From the NCBI GenBank assembly GCA_003213275.1, contig QCNH01000003.1, positions 1-45,695 of the forward strand: a stretch of 45,695 bases of DNA. The letters are read 5' to 3'. This document shows positions 8,710 through 17,402 of the stretch, piece after piece. Source of the stretch: Prochlorococcus sp. AG-424-M03. GTDB lineage: Bacteria; Cyanobacteriota; Cyanobacteriia; PCC-6307; Cyanobiaceae. Position 1 is the stretch's first letter; each line of letters opens with the position of its first letter. Both the position numbers and the translations under genes were made by a program. Under the pieces are notes generated by a model, which saw only the letters and a list, made by a program, of their open reading frames with translations, ran no database searches and had not been told where the DNA came from.

Positions 8710-10419
8710 ATGTCCTATAAAATTGACAGAAATACTTATGCTCAAACCTACGGACCAACTACCGGGGATAGAGTAAGACTTGCTGATACTGAACTTTTTA
8801 TAGAAGTAGAAAAGGATTTTACTACTTACGGAGATGAAGTTAAATTCGGAGGAGGTAAAGTTATTCGAGATGGGATGGGACAGTCCCAAGTAACAAGAGG
8901 CGATGGAGCTGTCGATACAGTAATAACTAATGCTTTGATCGTAGATTGTTGCGGAATAATTAAGGCTGATGTAGGAATAAAAGATGGAATTATTATTGAA
9001 ATCGGTAAGGCTGGTAATCCTGATATCCAGGATAAAGTCGATATTGTTATTGGTGCCTCAACAGAAGTAATAGCTGGAGAAGGCAATATTCTTACTGCAG
9101 GTTCAATAGATACCCATATTCACTTTATTTGTCCCCAACAAATTGAGACAGCACTAGCTTCAGGAATTACAACCATGTTGGGAGGAGGAACTGGTCCTGC
9201 AACTGGTACAAATGCCACTACCTGTACTCCGGGTTCTTTTCATATTTCACGAATGCTTCAATCTGCAGAAGCATTTCCCATGAATTTAGGTTTTTTTGGA
9301 AAAGGAAATTCAACCAACGAGAGAAATCTTATTGATCAGGTTGAAGCTGGTGCATGTGGATTGAAGCTTCATGAGGATTGGGGAACGACTCCTTCTACAA
9401 TAAATTCTTGTCTTAATGTCGCAGATAAGTTTGATGTTCAAGTATGTATTCATACTGATACTTTGAATGAAGCCGGCTTTGTTGAAGATACCATCAACGC
9501 TATTGCAGGAAGAACTATTCATACCTTTCATACCGAAGGAGCTGGTGGAGGTCATGCTCCAGACATTATTAAAATTTGTGGAGAAAAAAATGTTCTTCCA
9601 AGTAGTACTAATCCAACAAGACCCTATACGAGGAACACATTAGAAGAACATCTTGACATGTTAATGGTTTGTCATCATTTAGATTCTAAAATTCCAGAAG
9701 ATATTGCATTTGCTGAATCAAGGATCAGAAGAGAGACTATTGCTGCTGAGGATATCTTGCATGATATGGGTGCCTTTTCAATTATTGCTAGTGATTCTCA
9801 GGCTATGGGAAGAGTTGGTGAAGTAATTACAAGAACTTTTCAAACAGCTCATAAAATGAAAGTGCAAAGAGGTCCTCTATCGCAGGATTCAGATAGAAAT
9901 GATAATTACAGAGTCAAGAGATATATTTCTAAAGTCACAATTAATCCTGCAATAGCTCATGGTATTGATAAATATGTTGGATCTATAGAAAAGGGTAAAA
10001 TTGCGGATTTGGTATTGTGGAAACCATCCTTTTTTGCTGTAAAGCCTGAATTAGTTATTAAAGGAGGATCTATAGTTTGGTCCCAAATGGGTGATGCAAA
10101 CGCTTCAATTCCTACTCCAGGTCCTGTTCATGGTCGACCTATGTTTGCAAGTTTCGGCCGATCTCTAATAAAGAGTTCATTCACTTTTTTAAGTAAAAAT
10201 TCAATTGATCAAAATATTCCAAATAAATTAGGATTACAAAAGAATTGTATTCCTGTAGAAAATACAAGAAATATCAATAAATTAAACTTAAAATTCAATT
10301 CTAAACTGCCAAATATTTCTGTTGACCCTCAAACTTACGAAGTTTTTTCTGATGGGGAACTTCTTACTTGTGAACCACTTGATGAGGTCCCGATGGCTCA
10401 GAGGTACTTTTTACTTTAA
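8710..10419 (+). CDS. ureC: urease alpha (catalytic) subunit UreC
   Basis: Nickel amidohydrolase that hydrolyses urea to ammonia and carbamate. All active-site residues are visible with a constant +2 offset from Klebsiella numbering: H136 and H138 (DTHIHF), the lysine that is carbamylated to bridge the nickels K219 ([10 protein letters not shown]), H248, H274, the flap C321-H322 and D362 (SDSQAMGR). The length of 569 residues is full size. The stop overlaps the stop of the convergent gpgS-like gene by 4 bases, with no room for a separate terminator. Confidence 0.98.
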   Translation: MSYKIDRNTYAQTYGPTTGDRVRLADTELFIEVEKDFTTYGDEVKFGGGKVIRDGMGQSQVTRGDGAVDTVITNALIVDCCGIIKADVGIKDGIIIEIGKAGNPDIQDKVDIVIGASTEVIAGEGNILTAGSIDTHIHFICPQQIETALASGITTMLGGGTGPATGTNATTCTPGSFHISRMLQSAEAFPMNLGFFGKGNSTNERNLIDQVEAGACGLKLHEDWGTTPSTINSCLNVADKFDVQVCIHTDTLNEAGFVEDTINAIAGRTIHTFHTEGAGGGHAPDIIKICGEKNVLPSSTNPTRPYTRNTLEEHLDMLMVCHHLDSKIPEDIAFAESRIRRETIAAEDILHDMGAFSIIASDSQAMGRVGEVITRTFQTAHKMKVQRGPLSQDSDRNDNYRVKRYISKVTINPAIAHGIDKYVGSIEKGKIADLVLWKPSFFAVKPELVIKGGSIVWSQMGDANASIPTPGPVHGRPMFASFGRSLIKSSFTFLSKNSIDQNIPNKLGLQKNCIPVENTRNINKLNLKFNSKLPNISVDPQTYEVFSDGELLTCEPLDEVPMAQRYFLL

Positions 10420-11642
10420 AAGTTTTTAATTAATTCTTTTTCTGTTGTCTGTATATCTTGTGACCCAGCAATTGCCAAATCTTCTTGCAGTTTGTTCTCA
10501 CATGACAGAACTCTTGACCAACTTGGTAACTGCTGTGTAGTAGGGCAAGCTAGGTAATCTTCTGTAGCAGGTCTCAATAGTTTAGCGAATTTTTGTACTG
10601 ATAGCTCTTCTTCGTGCCTATCATATGGAAGTTGATTAACTGCTGAATCTAGTCCAAATTGTTTTACCCGATCTTCTCCAACTCTTTTGTAAAGAACTTC
10701 TAAAGTTGCTAGTTGAGTGCTAGTTAAGGTTTCTGCTTGATGCTCCATAAGACCTCTTAAAACACTTGAAAGTATTTCAGTACACATTTTTTGCAATCCT
10801 TCTCTAGAAGAATTACCAATGTTTTTATGCTTGTGATCAAATAAACCTAAGTCTACTTGGGCTATTTTGGAAGTTCTTACGTTTCTATAAACCTCAGATA
10901 ATAAACCTATTTCTAAACCCCAGTCACAGGGTATTCTTAAATTCATAGCAAGGTCTTTAGTGAAAGCAAACTCACCTGCTAATGGATATCTAAATGATTG
11001 TAGATATTGTAAAAAAGGACCTTTCCCAACTAACTGTTCAAGACTTGCCAATAGAGGACCCACAAATAATCTTGTGGCTCTACCTTGTAATTGGTTTGTT
11101 TCTAAAGATAACCTGCTGTAGAAAGCTTTTACATAAGATATTCCATATGATTCATCTAGAAGAGGAAGTATCATTCTTGAAGGATACAAAGGACTAAAAG
11201 TTCTTATATCAGCATCAAAAAGAGCAACAACATCTGATTTTCTAGTGGCAACTCCTATTCCCTGCCAGACAGCCCATCCTTTGCCTGGCGTTCCTAAAAG
11301 TTCCAACCCATTTTTTTCTTGGTTTTTTAACAGCTCTATTACAGATGGGGAATTAGTCCATTGAACATGAACTGGAAATGGCATTGAGTCGAAAAAGGAT
11401 TTTGCTGCTTTAACTTGCTCAGCAGTCTTTGCTGAAAGAGCAATAACTAATTCATTTAACCCTGTAAGGTTTTTTAAAACTTCTTTTATATCTTTTAATG
11501 CTGGACGTTCAAACTCTTCATATAAACAAGGAATTAAAATACTCGTTGATCTTTTTTTAAGACTTTTGTTTAATTCTTTAATTAGATCGTTAGTTACACC
11601 GTATTCATGTATTGTTGTGATTAACCCTTGTTGAAAGTCCAT
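10416..11642 (-). CDS. gpgS: glucosyl-3-phosphoglycerate synthase (GpgS-like glycosyltransferase)
   Basis: GT-A fold glycosyltransferase of 408 residues, expected to join NDP-glucose and 3-phosphoglycerate to glucosyl-3-phosphoglycerate, the first step to glucosylglycerate. The N-terminus has the donor-binding strand [10 protein letters not shown] (34-43). The metal-binding D-x-D is D143-A-D145 in [11 protein letters not shown], and a conserved [11 protein letters not shown] stretch follows later. It lies head to head, 50 bases apart, with a phosphorylase-like gene and two further genes that complete the same pathway. That context is why I choose GpgS over mannosyl-type relatives. Donor specificity cannot be read from the sequence. 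Confidence 0.82.
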   Translation of the reverse strand: MDFQQGLITTIHEYGVTNDLIKELNKSLKKRSTSILIPCLYEEFERPALKDIKEVLKNLTGLNELVIALSAKTAEQVKAAKSFFDSMPFPVHVQWTNSPSVIELLKNQEKNGLELLGTPGKGWAVWQGIGVATRKSDVVALFDADIRTFSPLYPSRMILPLLDESYGISYVKAFYSRLSLETNQLQGRATRLFVGPLLASLEQLVGKGPFLQYLQSFRYPLAGEFAFTKDLAMNLRIPCDWGLEIGLLSEVYRNVRTSKIAQVDLGLFDHKHKNIGNSSREGLQKMCTEILSSVLRGLMEHQAETLTSTQLATLEVLYKRVGEDRVKQFGLDSAVNQLPYDRHEEELSVQKFAKLLRPATEDYLACPTTQQLPSWSRVLSCENKLQEDLAIAGSQDIQTTEKELIKNF

Positions 11643-11692
11643 TTTCTAATTGATGTGCAGAATAGTGTTAATACTTCGATAATTTTTTCAAA

Positions 11693-13453
11693 GTGAAGCA
11701 AATTGATTCAGAGAAAAAATTAGATAGATTAAAACTTTATAAATTGTTGAAAACAATTTATTCAAATAATACTACAGAAGAAATTAATTTTATTTCAAAC
11801 CAATTATTACAGATTTTAGATAATTTCTCAGAGAAATCTGCTTATGAAGAAATAACTGACAAAGAAAAGTGGAATGAATCTCATTCGGTTTTAATAACTT
11901 ATGCAGATAGTATTTATAAAAATGGGGAGCCTACATTAGTTACTCTTCGAGACTTGTTAAGTAAACATTTTGGCAGTCTTTCTAAAGTTGTACACATTCT
12001 TCCTTTCCTAAAATCAACAAGCGATGGTGGGTTTGCTGTATCAAGTTATGATTCCCTAGAAGAAAAATTTGGTGGTTGGGATGATCTCAAAAGTATTTCT
12101 AAAAATCATATTTTGATGGCTGATTTAGTATTAAATCATGTTTCATCATCTCACCCATGGGTTCAGCAATTTATTAAATCCCAAAAACCAGGAATTTTAA
12201 ATGTTTTTTCACCAAAAGAAAATCTTGATTGGTCAAATGTAGTTAGGCCAAGAAGTTCCTCCTTGTTTTCTCTAATAAATACTGAAGATGGTCCCAAACA
12301 AGTTTGGACAACCTTTGGTCCAGATCAAATTGATTTGAATTGGCATAATCCAAAAATGACTCTTGAGTTTCTTAACTTAATTATTACTTATTTATCTAAT
12401 GGGATTAAATGGTTTAGGCTTGATGCTGTGGGTTTTATTTGGAAGGAATCAGGAACTACATGCTTACATTTGCCTAAAGCACATTCAATTGTAAAAATTT
12501 TAAGAGTTCTATTAAATAATCTTCTTGACGATGGAGTTTTAATAACAGAAACAAACGTTCCCCAGAAGGAAAATTTATCTTATCTTATTCCAGAGGATGA
12601 AGCCCATATGGCATATAATTTCCCATTGCCACCTCTTCTCTTGGAGGCAATTATTACTTCGAGAGCAGATATTCTAAACTCATGGATTTTTGATTGGCCT
12701 ATATTACCCGACGATACTACTCTCTTTAATTTTACTGCATCACATGATGGTGTTGGGTTAAGAGCTCTTGAAGGTCTAATGAATGAAGAGAGGATTAAAG
12801 ATTTATTAATTAATTGTGAAAAAAGAGGGGGTCTAGTAAGTCATAGACGTTTATCAAATGGTGAAGACAAACCTTATGAATTGAATATTAGTTGGTGGAG
12901 CGCAATGGAAGATTCAAGTAGAGATTCTAATCTATTCCAGTTTGAGAGATTTATCTTGACTCAGTTATTAGTAATGGCACTTAAAGGTGTTCCTGCCTTT
13001 TATTTGCCAGCATTACTTGCTTCAGAAAATGATATTAGAAGTTTTTCTATGACAGGTCAAAGAAGAGATCTCAATAGAGAAAAATTTAAATTAGAGAATC
13101 TTTTAGCTGTTTTAAATAATCCTGAATCTAATGCCAATAAAAACTTAAAATATCTTCGTAATGCTATGGGTGTTAGGTCACAATTAGTGCAATTTCACCC
13201 TTGTTCTGAAATGAAATGTTTGTCTAAGGGTAGAAGCGATATAGTAGTAATCAAAAGATGCAAAGGTCCAGATTCTATTTTTGCAATCCATAATATGACA
13301 GCAAATAAAATTAATTATCAATTGAATGATAAAGATCTACCAAACATCATTGATAATGAATTTAATATGCGAGATTTTTTATCATCCAATAAATACAATT
13401 GGAAAAATATTAGTCTTGATCCTTTTCAAGTTATTTGGCTTGGCGCTTTATAA
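11693..13453 (+). CDS. GH13 sucrose-phosphorylase-like enzyme, probable glucosylglycerate phosphorylase
   Basis: Cytosolic (beta/alpha)8 enzyme of 586 residues from the sucrose-phosphorylase branch of GH13. Visible catalytic residues are the nucleophile D244 (FRLDAVGF), the acid/base E286 (ITETNVP) and the transition-state stabiliser D352 (SHDGVG), with LVLNHVSSSHPW as the conserved region I. No signal peptide is present. Members of this branch act on sucrose, sucrose-6-phosphate or glucosylglycerate. The flanking synthase, phosphatase and glycerate kinase make glucosylglycerate + Pi to glucose-1-phosphate + glycerate the best guess. The start is GTG. The phosphatase follows after 1 base. Plain sucrose phosphorylase remains an alternative. 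Confidence 0.8.
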   Translation: MKQIDSEKKLDRLKLYKLLKTIYSNNTTEEINFISNQLLQILDNFSEKSAYEEITDKEKWNESHSVLITYADSIYKNGEPTLVTLRDLLSKHFGSLSKVVHILPFLKSTSDGGFAVSSYDSLEEKFGGWDDLKSISKNHILMADLVLNHVSSSHPWVQQFIKSQKPGILNVFSPKENLDWSNVVRPRSSSLFSLINTEDGPKQVWTTFGPDQIDLNWHNPKMTLEFLNLIITYLSNGIKWFRLDAVGFIWKESGTTCLHLPKAHSIVKILRVLLNNLLDDGVLITETNVPQKENLSYLIPEDEAHMAYNFPLPPLLLEAIITSRADILNSWIFDWPILPDDTTLFNFTASHDGVGLRALEGLMNEERIKDLLINCEKRGGLVSHRRLSNGEDKPYELNISWWSAMEDSSRDSNLFQFERFILTQLLVMALKGVPAFYLPALLASENDIRSFSMTGQRRDLNREKFKLENLLAVLNNPESNANKNLKYLRNAMGVRSQLVQFHPCSEMKCLSKGRSDIVVIKRCKGPDSIFAIHNMTANKINYQLNDKDLPNIIDNEFNMRDFLSSNKYNWKNISLDPFQVIWLGAL

Positions 13454-13454
13454 A

Positions 13455-14252
13455 ATGATTGAAAATTCTTCTCTTTGGGTTGTTAGTGATGTAGATGGTA
13501 CTTTAATGGATCACTCATATGATTTAACGCCTGCAAAAGAAACTATAAAAAAACTACAAAAATTATCAATACCTGTAATTCTTTGTACAAGCAAGACAGC
13601 ATCTGAAGTTAAAGTTATTAGGAATGATCTTAATTTAACTGATCCTTATATCGTTGAAAATGGTGCAGCAATATATGGTGAATCTCTTGAAAAGTTTAAT
13701 GGGGAAATTATTCTTGGTAAAAAATATAAATTACTTGAAGAAATCTTAAATCATATTTCTAATGAAATTGATTATGAACTTATTCCACTTAATAATCTCA
13801 CTGATCAAGAAGCAACTGATTTAACAGGCTTAAAAGGTAATTCATTGAATTTAATGCGTGATAGACATTGGAGTATGCCTTTTTTAAATCCACCCAGCTT
13901 TTTAGAAGAGAAAATTAATATTTGTTGTAAAAAGTTTGATGTAGATATTTTTAAAGGAAATAGAATGAGTCACTTATTATCTACAGATTCTAATAAAGGT
14001 AAAGCAATAAATACTCTTAAAAAATATTCAAATATTAAAAATATTCAAATTATAGGTTTGGGTGATTCTCCAAATGATTTACCTTTACTTTTAAACTCAG
14101 ATATTAAAGTTGTTATACCTGGAAAAGATGGCCCTAACTTAAATTTACTAAATCAATTAAAAGATTTGGAATTTATATTAGCTTCTGAACCTAACGGATA
14201 TGGTTGGAAAAATGAAATCAATAAATTAATAAGTAAGTTAGAACTAATTTAG
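13455..14252 (+). CDS. gpgP: HAD-family glucosyl/mannosyl-3-phosphoglycerate phosphatase
   Basis: HAD hydrolase of the MPGP/Cof-like subfamily, 265 residues, expected to dephosphorylate glucosyl-3-phosphoglycerate to glucosylglycerate. Motif I is D12-V-D14-G-T (SDVDGTLMDH), followed by LCTSKTASEV and YIVENGAAIYG. The late motif GLGDSPNDLPLL supplies the acidic magnesium ligands. The frame stays open upstream, but the ATG at 13455, 1 base after the phosphorylase stop, is the sensible start because the protein then begins right before motif I. The name follows the pathway; mannosyl-3-phosphoglycerate phosphatase is the nearest sequence label. Confidence 0.85.
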   Translation: MIENSSLWVVSDVDGTLMDHSYDLTPAKETIKKLQKLSIPVILCTSKTASEVKVIRNDLNLTDPYIVENGAAIYGESLEKFNGEIILGKKYKLLEEILNHISNEIDYELIPLNNLTDQEATDLTGLKGNSLNLMRDRHWSMPFLNPPSFLEEKINICCKKFDVDIFKGNRMSHLLSTDSNKGKAINTLKKYSNIKNIQIIGLGDSPNDLPLLLNSDIKVVIPGKDGPNLNLLNQLKDLEFILASEPNGYGWKNEINKLISKLELI

Positions 14253-14256
14253 GAAA

Positions 14257-15201
14257 GTGAACGATTTAGATATTAATTTTCCACTTGATAAATTTGAAAA
14301 ATTAATTATTGATATTGGTTGGGAATCCCTCGATGATTGGTACAATTTTTGGAATAATAGAAAAAATATTTTTTCAATTGATCAATATTGGCATAATAAT
14401 GTAAATGATGATTGGATTTGGGGTTTAGCTTTACCTCTTTTATCTCAGGCTTATAAATTTAAAAATAATTCTTCTGACAGAAAAATAATCGGTATCTCGG
14501 CACTCCCTGGGACAGGTAAAACAACTTTAGGAAAATGGCTTGAAGCCATGTCGGAAAAATTAAATTTCAAAATTTCTGTTATTTCAATTGATGATTTTTA
14601 TCTACCTTCAGATGAAATGAAATTAGCAATTATGAATAATCCTTGGAATGTCTCTAGAGGTTTCCCTGGTAGTCATTCTGTAAAATTAATGCATGAAAAA
14701 TTATTAAATTGGAAAATAAATGGAGAATTAAATGTACCTGTTTTCGATAAATCTTTAAGAAATGGTTTAGGAGATAGATCTCATTGGAGATCAGATACTC
14801 CTGATATATTAATAATCGAGGGATGGTTTTTGGGAATAGAACCTTTCTTAAATGTTGTTAATTATCAAGATATAAATTTAGCAGAGTTGAGTCCTCTTGA
14901 ATCTTCTTATAGATGTATCATTCAAAATAATCTAAAAAAATATTTAGATGTCTGGAATTTAATAAACAATATTTGGCACTTAAAGCCATTGAAGTTTGAA
15001 TACATGAATATTTGGAAGAGAAATCAAGAAAAAGAAATGTTTTTACAGAAAGGAAAAGCACTTCAAGATGAAAAATTACTTAATTTTTTGAGAATGCTAA
15101 ATGTTTCTATTCCTCATAAAAGTTTTGATGTTATAAATTCTTATGCCTTGTTTTTAATAGATCAAGAAAGAAATCTCATTGAGGCTAAATTAAATTTCTA
15201 A
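14257..15201 (+). CDS. glyK: D-glycerate 3-kinase-like P-loop kinase
   Basis: P-loop kinase of 314 residues like plant GLYK/cyanobacterial glycerate kinase, which phosphorylates D-glycerate to 3-phosphoglycerate. Motifs are ALPGTGKTT (82-90), ISIDDFYLP, RGFPGSHSVKLM, VPVFDKSLRNGLGDRS and DILIIEGWFLG. The start is GTG, 4 bases after the phosphatase stop, so it is the last gene of a three-gene plus-strand unit. Cyanobacteria also use this enzyme in photorespiration. Here its place in the glucosylglycerate cluster suggests it also recovers glycerate released by the phosphorylase. Confidence 0.88.
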   Translation: MNDLDINFPLDKFEKLIIDIGWESLDDWYNFWNNRKNIFSIDQYWHNNVNDDWIWGLALPLLSQAYKFKNNSSDRKIIGISALPGTGKTTLGKWLEAMSEKLNFKISVISIDDFYLPSDEMKLAIMNNPWNVSRGFPGSHSVKLMHEKLLNWKINGELNVPVFDKSLRNGLGDRSHWRSDTPDILIIEGWFLGIEPFLNVVNYQDINLAELSPLESSYRCIIQNNLKKYLDVWNLINNIWHLKPLKFEYMNIWKRNQEKEMFLQKGKALQDEKLLNFLRMLNVSIPHKSFDVINSYALFLIDQERNLIEAKLNF

Positions 15202-15291
15202 TATTTTTTAAATTTGTTTATTTTCAGTAATTTTTTATACTTTTTTTGTAGCTTTAAATGGTGTTTAATTGAATATATTTTTGGTTTAGTG

Positions 15292-15519
15292 ATGGTTGAG
15301 TTTTCTTACAAAAATGAAGGATGTAGGATGGTTGTATTGAGATGTATTGGTCCATCAAATTTTTTTTTAGAGAGAGTTTTATTCCCAACTGACATTCTTA
15401 CTTTTATGGCCCCAAACGATTCAAGAGTTGAAATCTGGGGAAATGAATTATATGGTCCTAAGTTGGAAGAGAGGATAAGAATTTCTGCTGATAATGAAGA
15501 TTCGACCTTAGTGGCTTAG
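15292..15519 (+). CDS. DUF1830 family protein
   Basis: Small soluble cyanobacterial protein with the DUF1830 pattern: CRMVVLRCIGPSNFFLERV, then LFPTDILTFMAPNDSRVEIWG. The frame extends upstream to a TTG at 15214, but that stretch is hydrophobic and unlike the family. The ATG at 15292 gives a 75-residue protein of normal size. Function is unknown. Confidence 0.8.
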   Translation: MVEFSYKNEGCRMVVLRCIGPSNFFLERVLFPTDILTFMAPNDSRVEIWGNELYGPKLEERIRISADNEDSTLVA

Positions 15520-15632
15520 AAGAGAAAATCTTTAATTGTCTTCGAGTCAAAATTTTTTACAATTAACTATTTTTTATTGATATTATCAAACTAGTTTTAT
15601 TTTTAAATTTGTATTATTTTTCTTCATTTGCT

Positions 15633-15734
15633 ATGGGAGGTTTTCTTCCTTCAGCAGCAATTGCTAGAGTTTTAATTTTAATTGGTTTAGGAGCTTACTT
15701 TTATCTTGGTATCAAAGGGCCTATAGATTATTAA
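15633..15734 (+). CDS. 33-residue single-span membrane microprotein
   Basis: ATG to TAA frame giving a short N-terminus (MGGFLPSAAIAR), one hydrophobic span (VLILIGLGAYFYLGI) and the tail KGPIDY. The layout resembles the one-helix subunits of photosystems and cytochrome b6f, but I do not recognise it as any named Psb, Psa or Pet protein. An in-frame TTG at 15609 would add 8 residues. Coding status is inferred from the clean TM architecture and its place in a row of similar genes. Confidence 0.55.
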   Translation: MGGFLPSAAIARVLILIGLGAYFYLGIKGPIDY

Positions 15735-15799
15735 AGCTTATTTTAATGAACAATTTGTTTTTTAATTTTTTATAAACTTATTAATTATTTTATTTAACT

Positions 15800-15934
15800 A
15801 TGGATTTAACAACAATTTTATATATATTAAGCTTACCATTTGTGTTATTAACGATTTACTTTGGTACAAAAAATGATTTTTACGAGAGTGAAAATTATAA
15901 AGGAGATGGTTGTGCTCACGATGTTAAAAGATAA
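15800..15934 (+). CDS. 44-residue membrane microprotein
   Basis: ATG-started frame. The N-terminal half is one hydrophobic helix (TTILYILSLPFVLLTIYFG). The C-terminal half is charged and includes DFYESENYKGDGCAHDVKR with a single cysteine. The stop is 8 bases before the convergent secreted-protein gene. No family is recognised. A bitopic protein with a cytosolic or lumenal tail is the plain reading. Confidence 0.55.
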   Translation: MDLTTILYILSLPFVLLTIYFGTKNDFYESENYKGDGCAHDVKR

Positions 15935-15942
15935 TTTTAACT

Positions 15943-16215
15943 TCAATCACCAGTAAATACACAAGTCCATCTACTGTCAAATTGCCAAACAGGTTTATAT
16001 ATATCATTTGTAATTTTTTCACCTGCCTTATTACATGTATCCAAGTCTTTCATAGGAATAGAATATAATGATGGACTTGTTATCCCACTTACCTCAGGCC
16101 TACCGCCTGGCCCTTGTCTATACGTTCCAATTATTAGCCAATAATCAGCTTTTACAGAATCTGAAAAGAATAAGGAAATAAGAAAAAAGAGTATTAAAAG
16201 AGATTTTTTTTTCAT
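15943..16215 (-). CDS. small secreted protein of unknown function
   Basis: 90 residues with a textbook Sec signal: MKKK, a hydrophobic core LLILFFLISLFF and a likely cleavage after SVKA (about residue 23). The mature part of about 67 residues starts DYWLIIGTYRQGPGGRPEV and carries two cysteines (in DTCNKAGEK and RWTCVF) that could form a disulfide. It is flanked by a convergent microprotein gene and the divergent uppP. No known domain is recognised. Confidence 0.75.
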   Translation of the reverse strand: MKKKSLLILFFLISLFFSDSVKADYWLIIGTYRQGPGGRPEVSGITSPSLYSIPMKDLDTCNKAGEKITNDIYKPVWQFDSRWTCVFTGD

Positions 16216-16296
16216 TCATCTATATTAGCTTTTACTTATTATATGTAAATTGCTTTTCCTAAATTGCTATTAATTAATTATGTCATTTAAAATTTT

Positions 16297-17097
16297 TTGG
16301 AATATTTAAGGTTTATTTTATATGGCTTAATTCAAGGTCTCACAGAATTTATACCTGTAAGTAGTACAGCCCATATAAAAGTTATATCCCAATTTTTTGG
16401 GATTGAAGATCCTGGCCCCTCATTGTCTGCAATTATTCATTTTGGAAGTGTTTTGGCTCTAGTTTGTTACTTTAAGAATGATATTTTTAATTTAAGAAGG
16501 CAATATTCAAAAAAGTTTTTTGATTATTTAATGCATAAAAGTTTATTTAGGTCAATTTTGATTGGAACTATACCAATTATGTTTTTTGGTGGGATTATAA
16601 AACTATTTATTCCTTATTTTTTTGATAATATTCTACGTTCAAATTTATCCATAGCATTAATTTCTTTCCTTATGGCTATTTTTATGTACATTGCTGACTG
16701 TTCCAAAAAAGGTTCAATAAATTTAAAAAATCATAACTATTCAGATTCTTTTCTTATAGGTCTTTCTCAAGTCTTTGCAATTATACCCGGGGTCTCACGA
16801 TCTGGTGTTACTATTTCCACCGCACTAGTATCAGGTTGGGAAAGAGGCGATGCTGCCAGATTTTCTTTTCTTTTAGGCATTCCTGCTATTTCTCTTGCCG
16901 CTATTGTTGAGTTCATTTCATCTTTTAATAAATTTAACTCATTTAGTTTTTTTTCAATAATTATTTGTCTTACTACAACATTTATATCTTCACTATTTGC
17001 TATCGATTTTCTCTTAAAGTATTTTTCATCAAATGGTTTGAAATTATTTATTATTTATCGCGTTATATTTGGTGTTGTAATTCTTCTGCATATATGA
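16297..17097 (+). CDS. uppP: undecaprenyl-diphosphatase UppP (BacA)
   Basis: Integral membrane phosphatase that recycles undecaprenyl pyrophosphate for peptidoglycan and polysaccharide synthesis. The 266-residue protein has both family motifs: QGLTEFIPVSST (13-24) and PGVSRSG (164-170), with about eight hydrophobic segments. The start is TTG: it yields MEYLRFILYGLIQGLTEF, matching the usual N-terminus, whereas the nearby ATG at 16280 runs into a stop after nine codons. Confidence 0.93.
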   Translation: MEYLRFILYGLIQGLTEFIPVSSTAHIKVISQFFGIEDPGPSLSAIIHFGSVLALVCYFKNDIFNLRRQYSKKFFDYLMHKSLFRSILIGTIPIMFFGGIIKLFIPYFFDNILRSNLSIALISFLMAIFMYIADCSKKGSINLKNHNYSDSFLIGLSQVFAIIPGVSRSGVTISTALVSGWERGDAARFSFLLGIPAISLAAIVEFISSFNKFNSFSFFSIIICLTTTFISSLFAIDFLLKYFSSNGLKLFIIYRVIFGVVILLHI

Positions 17098-17148
17098 TTC
17101 TTTTAAAATATTTTTTTCAAATATGGTAAGGTTTAAAAAAAGTTTTTT

Positions 17149-17301
17149 ATGAATATTTTTATATCATTCCAGCTAGGTGAAGTTGAGGTTTCAAATCTTA
17201 CAGTAGTAGTATTGGCATTTTTTTCATCTTTTACATTCATAGCTGTGGGAATAAGTTCATTTAAATTATACAAATCCCTTATTAATGATGAAGATAAGTA
17301 A
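17149..17301 (+). CDS. 50-residue membrane microprotein
   Basis: ATG-started frame with a short N-terminus (MNIFISFQLGEVEVSN), one hydrophobic span (LTVVVLAFFSSFTFIAVGI) and the charged tail KLYKSLINDEDK. The stop is 1 base before the end of the convergent tRNA-Pro. The one-helix layout and clean start and stop make it a plausible gene. No named family is recognised. Confidence 0.55.
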   Translation: MNIFISFQLGEVEVSNLTVVVLAFFSSFTFIAVGISSFKLYKSLINDEDK

Positions 17302-17302
17302 T

Positions 17303-17375
17303 CGGAACGGCGGGATTTGAACCCACGACCCCCACTACCCCAAAGTGGTGCGCTACCAAACTGCGCTACGCCCCG
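17303..17375 (-). tRNA. tRNA-Pro (anticodon GGG)
   Basis: The reverse complement folds into a full cloverleaf: acceptor CGGGGCG/CGTTCCG (two G-U pairs), D stem GCGC/GCGC, anticodon stem CCACT/AGTGG with loop TTGGGGT, and T stem GTGGG/CCCGC with loop TTCAAAT. Positions 34-36 of the loop read GGG, so it decodes CCC and CCU. CCA is not encoded. Confidence 0.95.
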
Positions 17376-17402
17376 TATTAGTACTATAAAGATAAGATTG
17401 AT

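Noticed and set aside
8826-9086. Proline- and serine-rich frame opposite ureC
   Set aside because: Antisense shadow of a strongly conserved gene with all active-site residues.
13326-13454. Upstream extension of the phosphatase frame
   Set aside because: It overlaps the coding end of the GH13 gene, and the ATG at 13455 places motif I at the usual distance from the start.
15532-15566. Inverted repeat TTAATTGT...ACAATTAA after the DUF1830 gene as a terminator
   Set aside because: An 8-bp AT-only stem with a 19-base loop in very AT-rich DNA is too weak to call.
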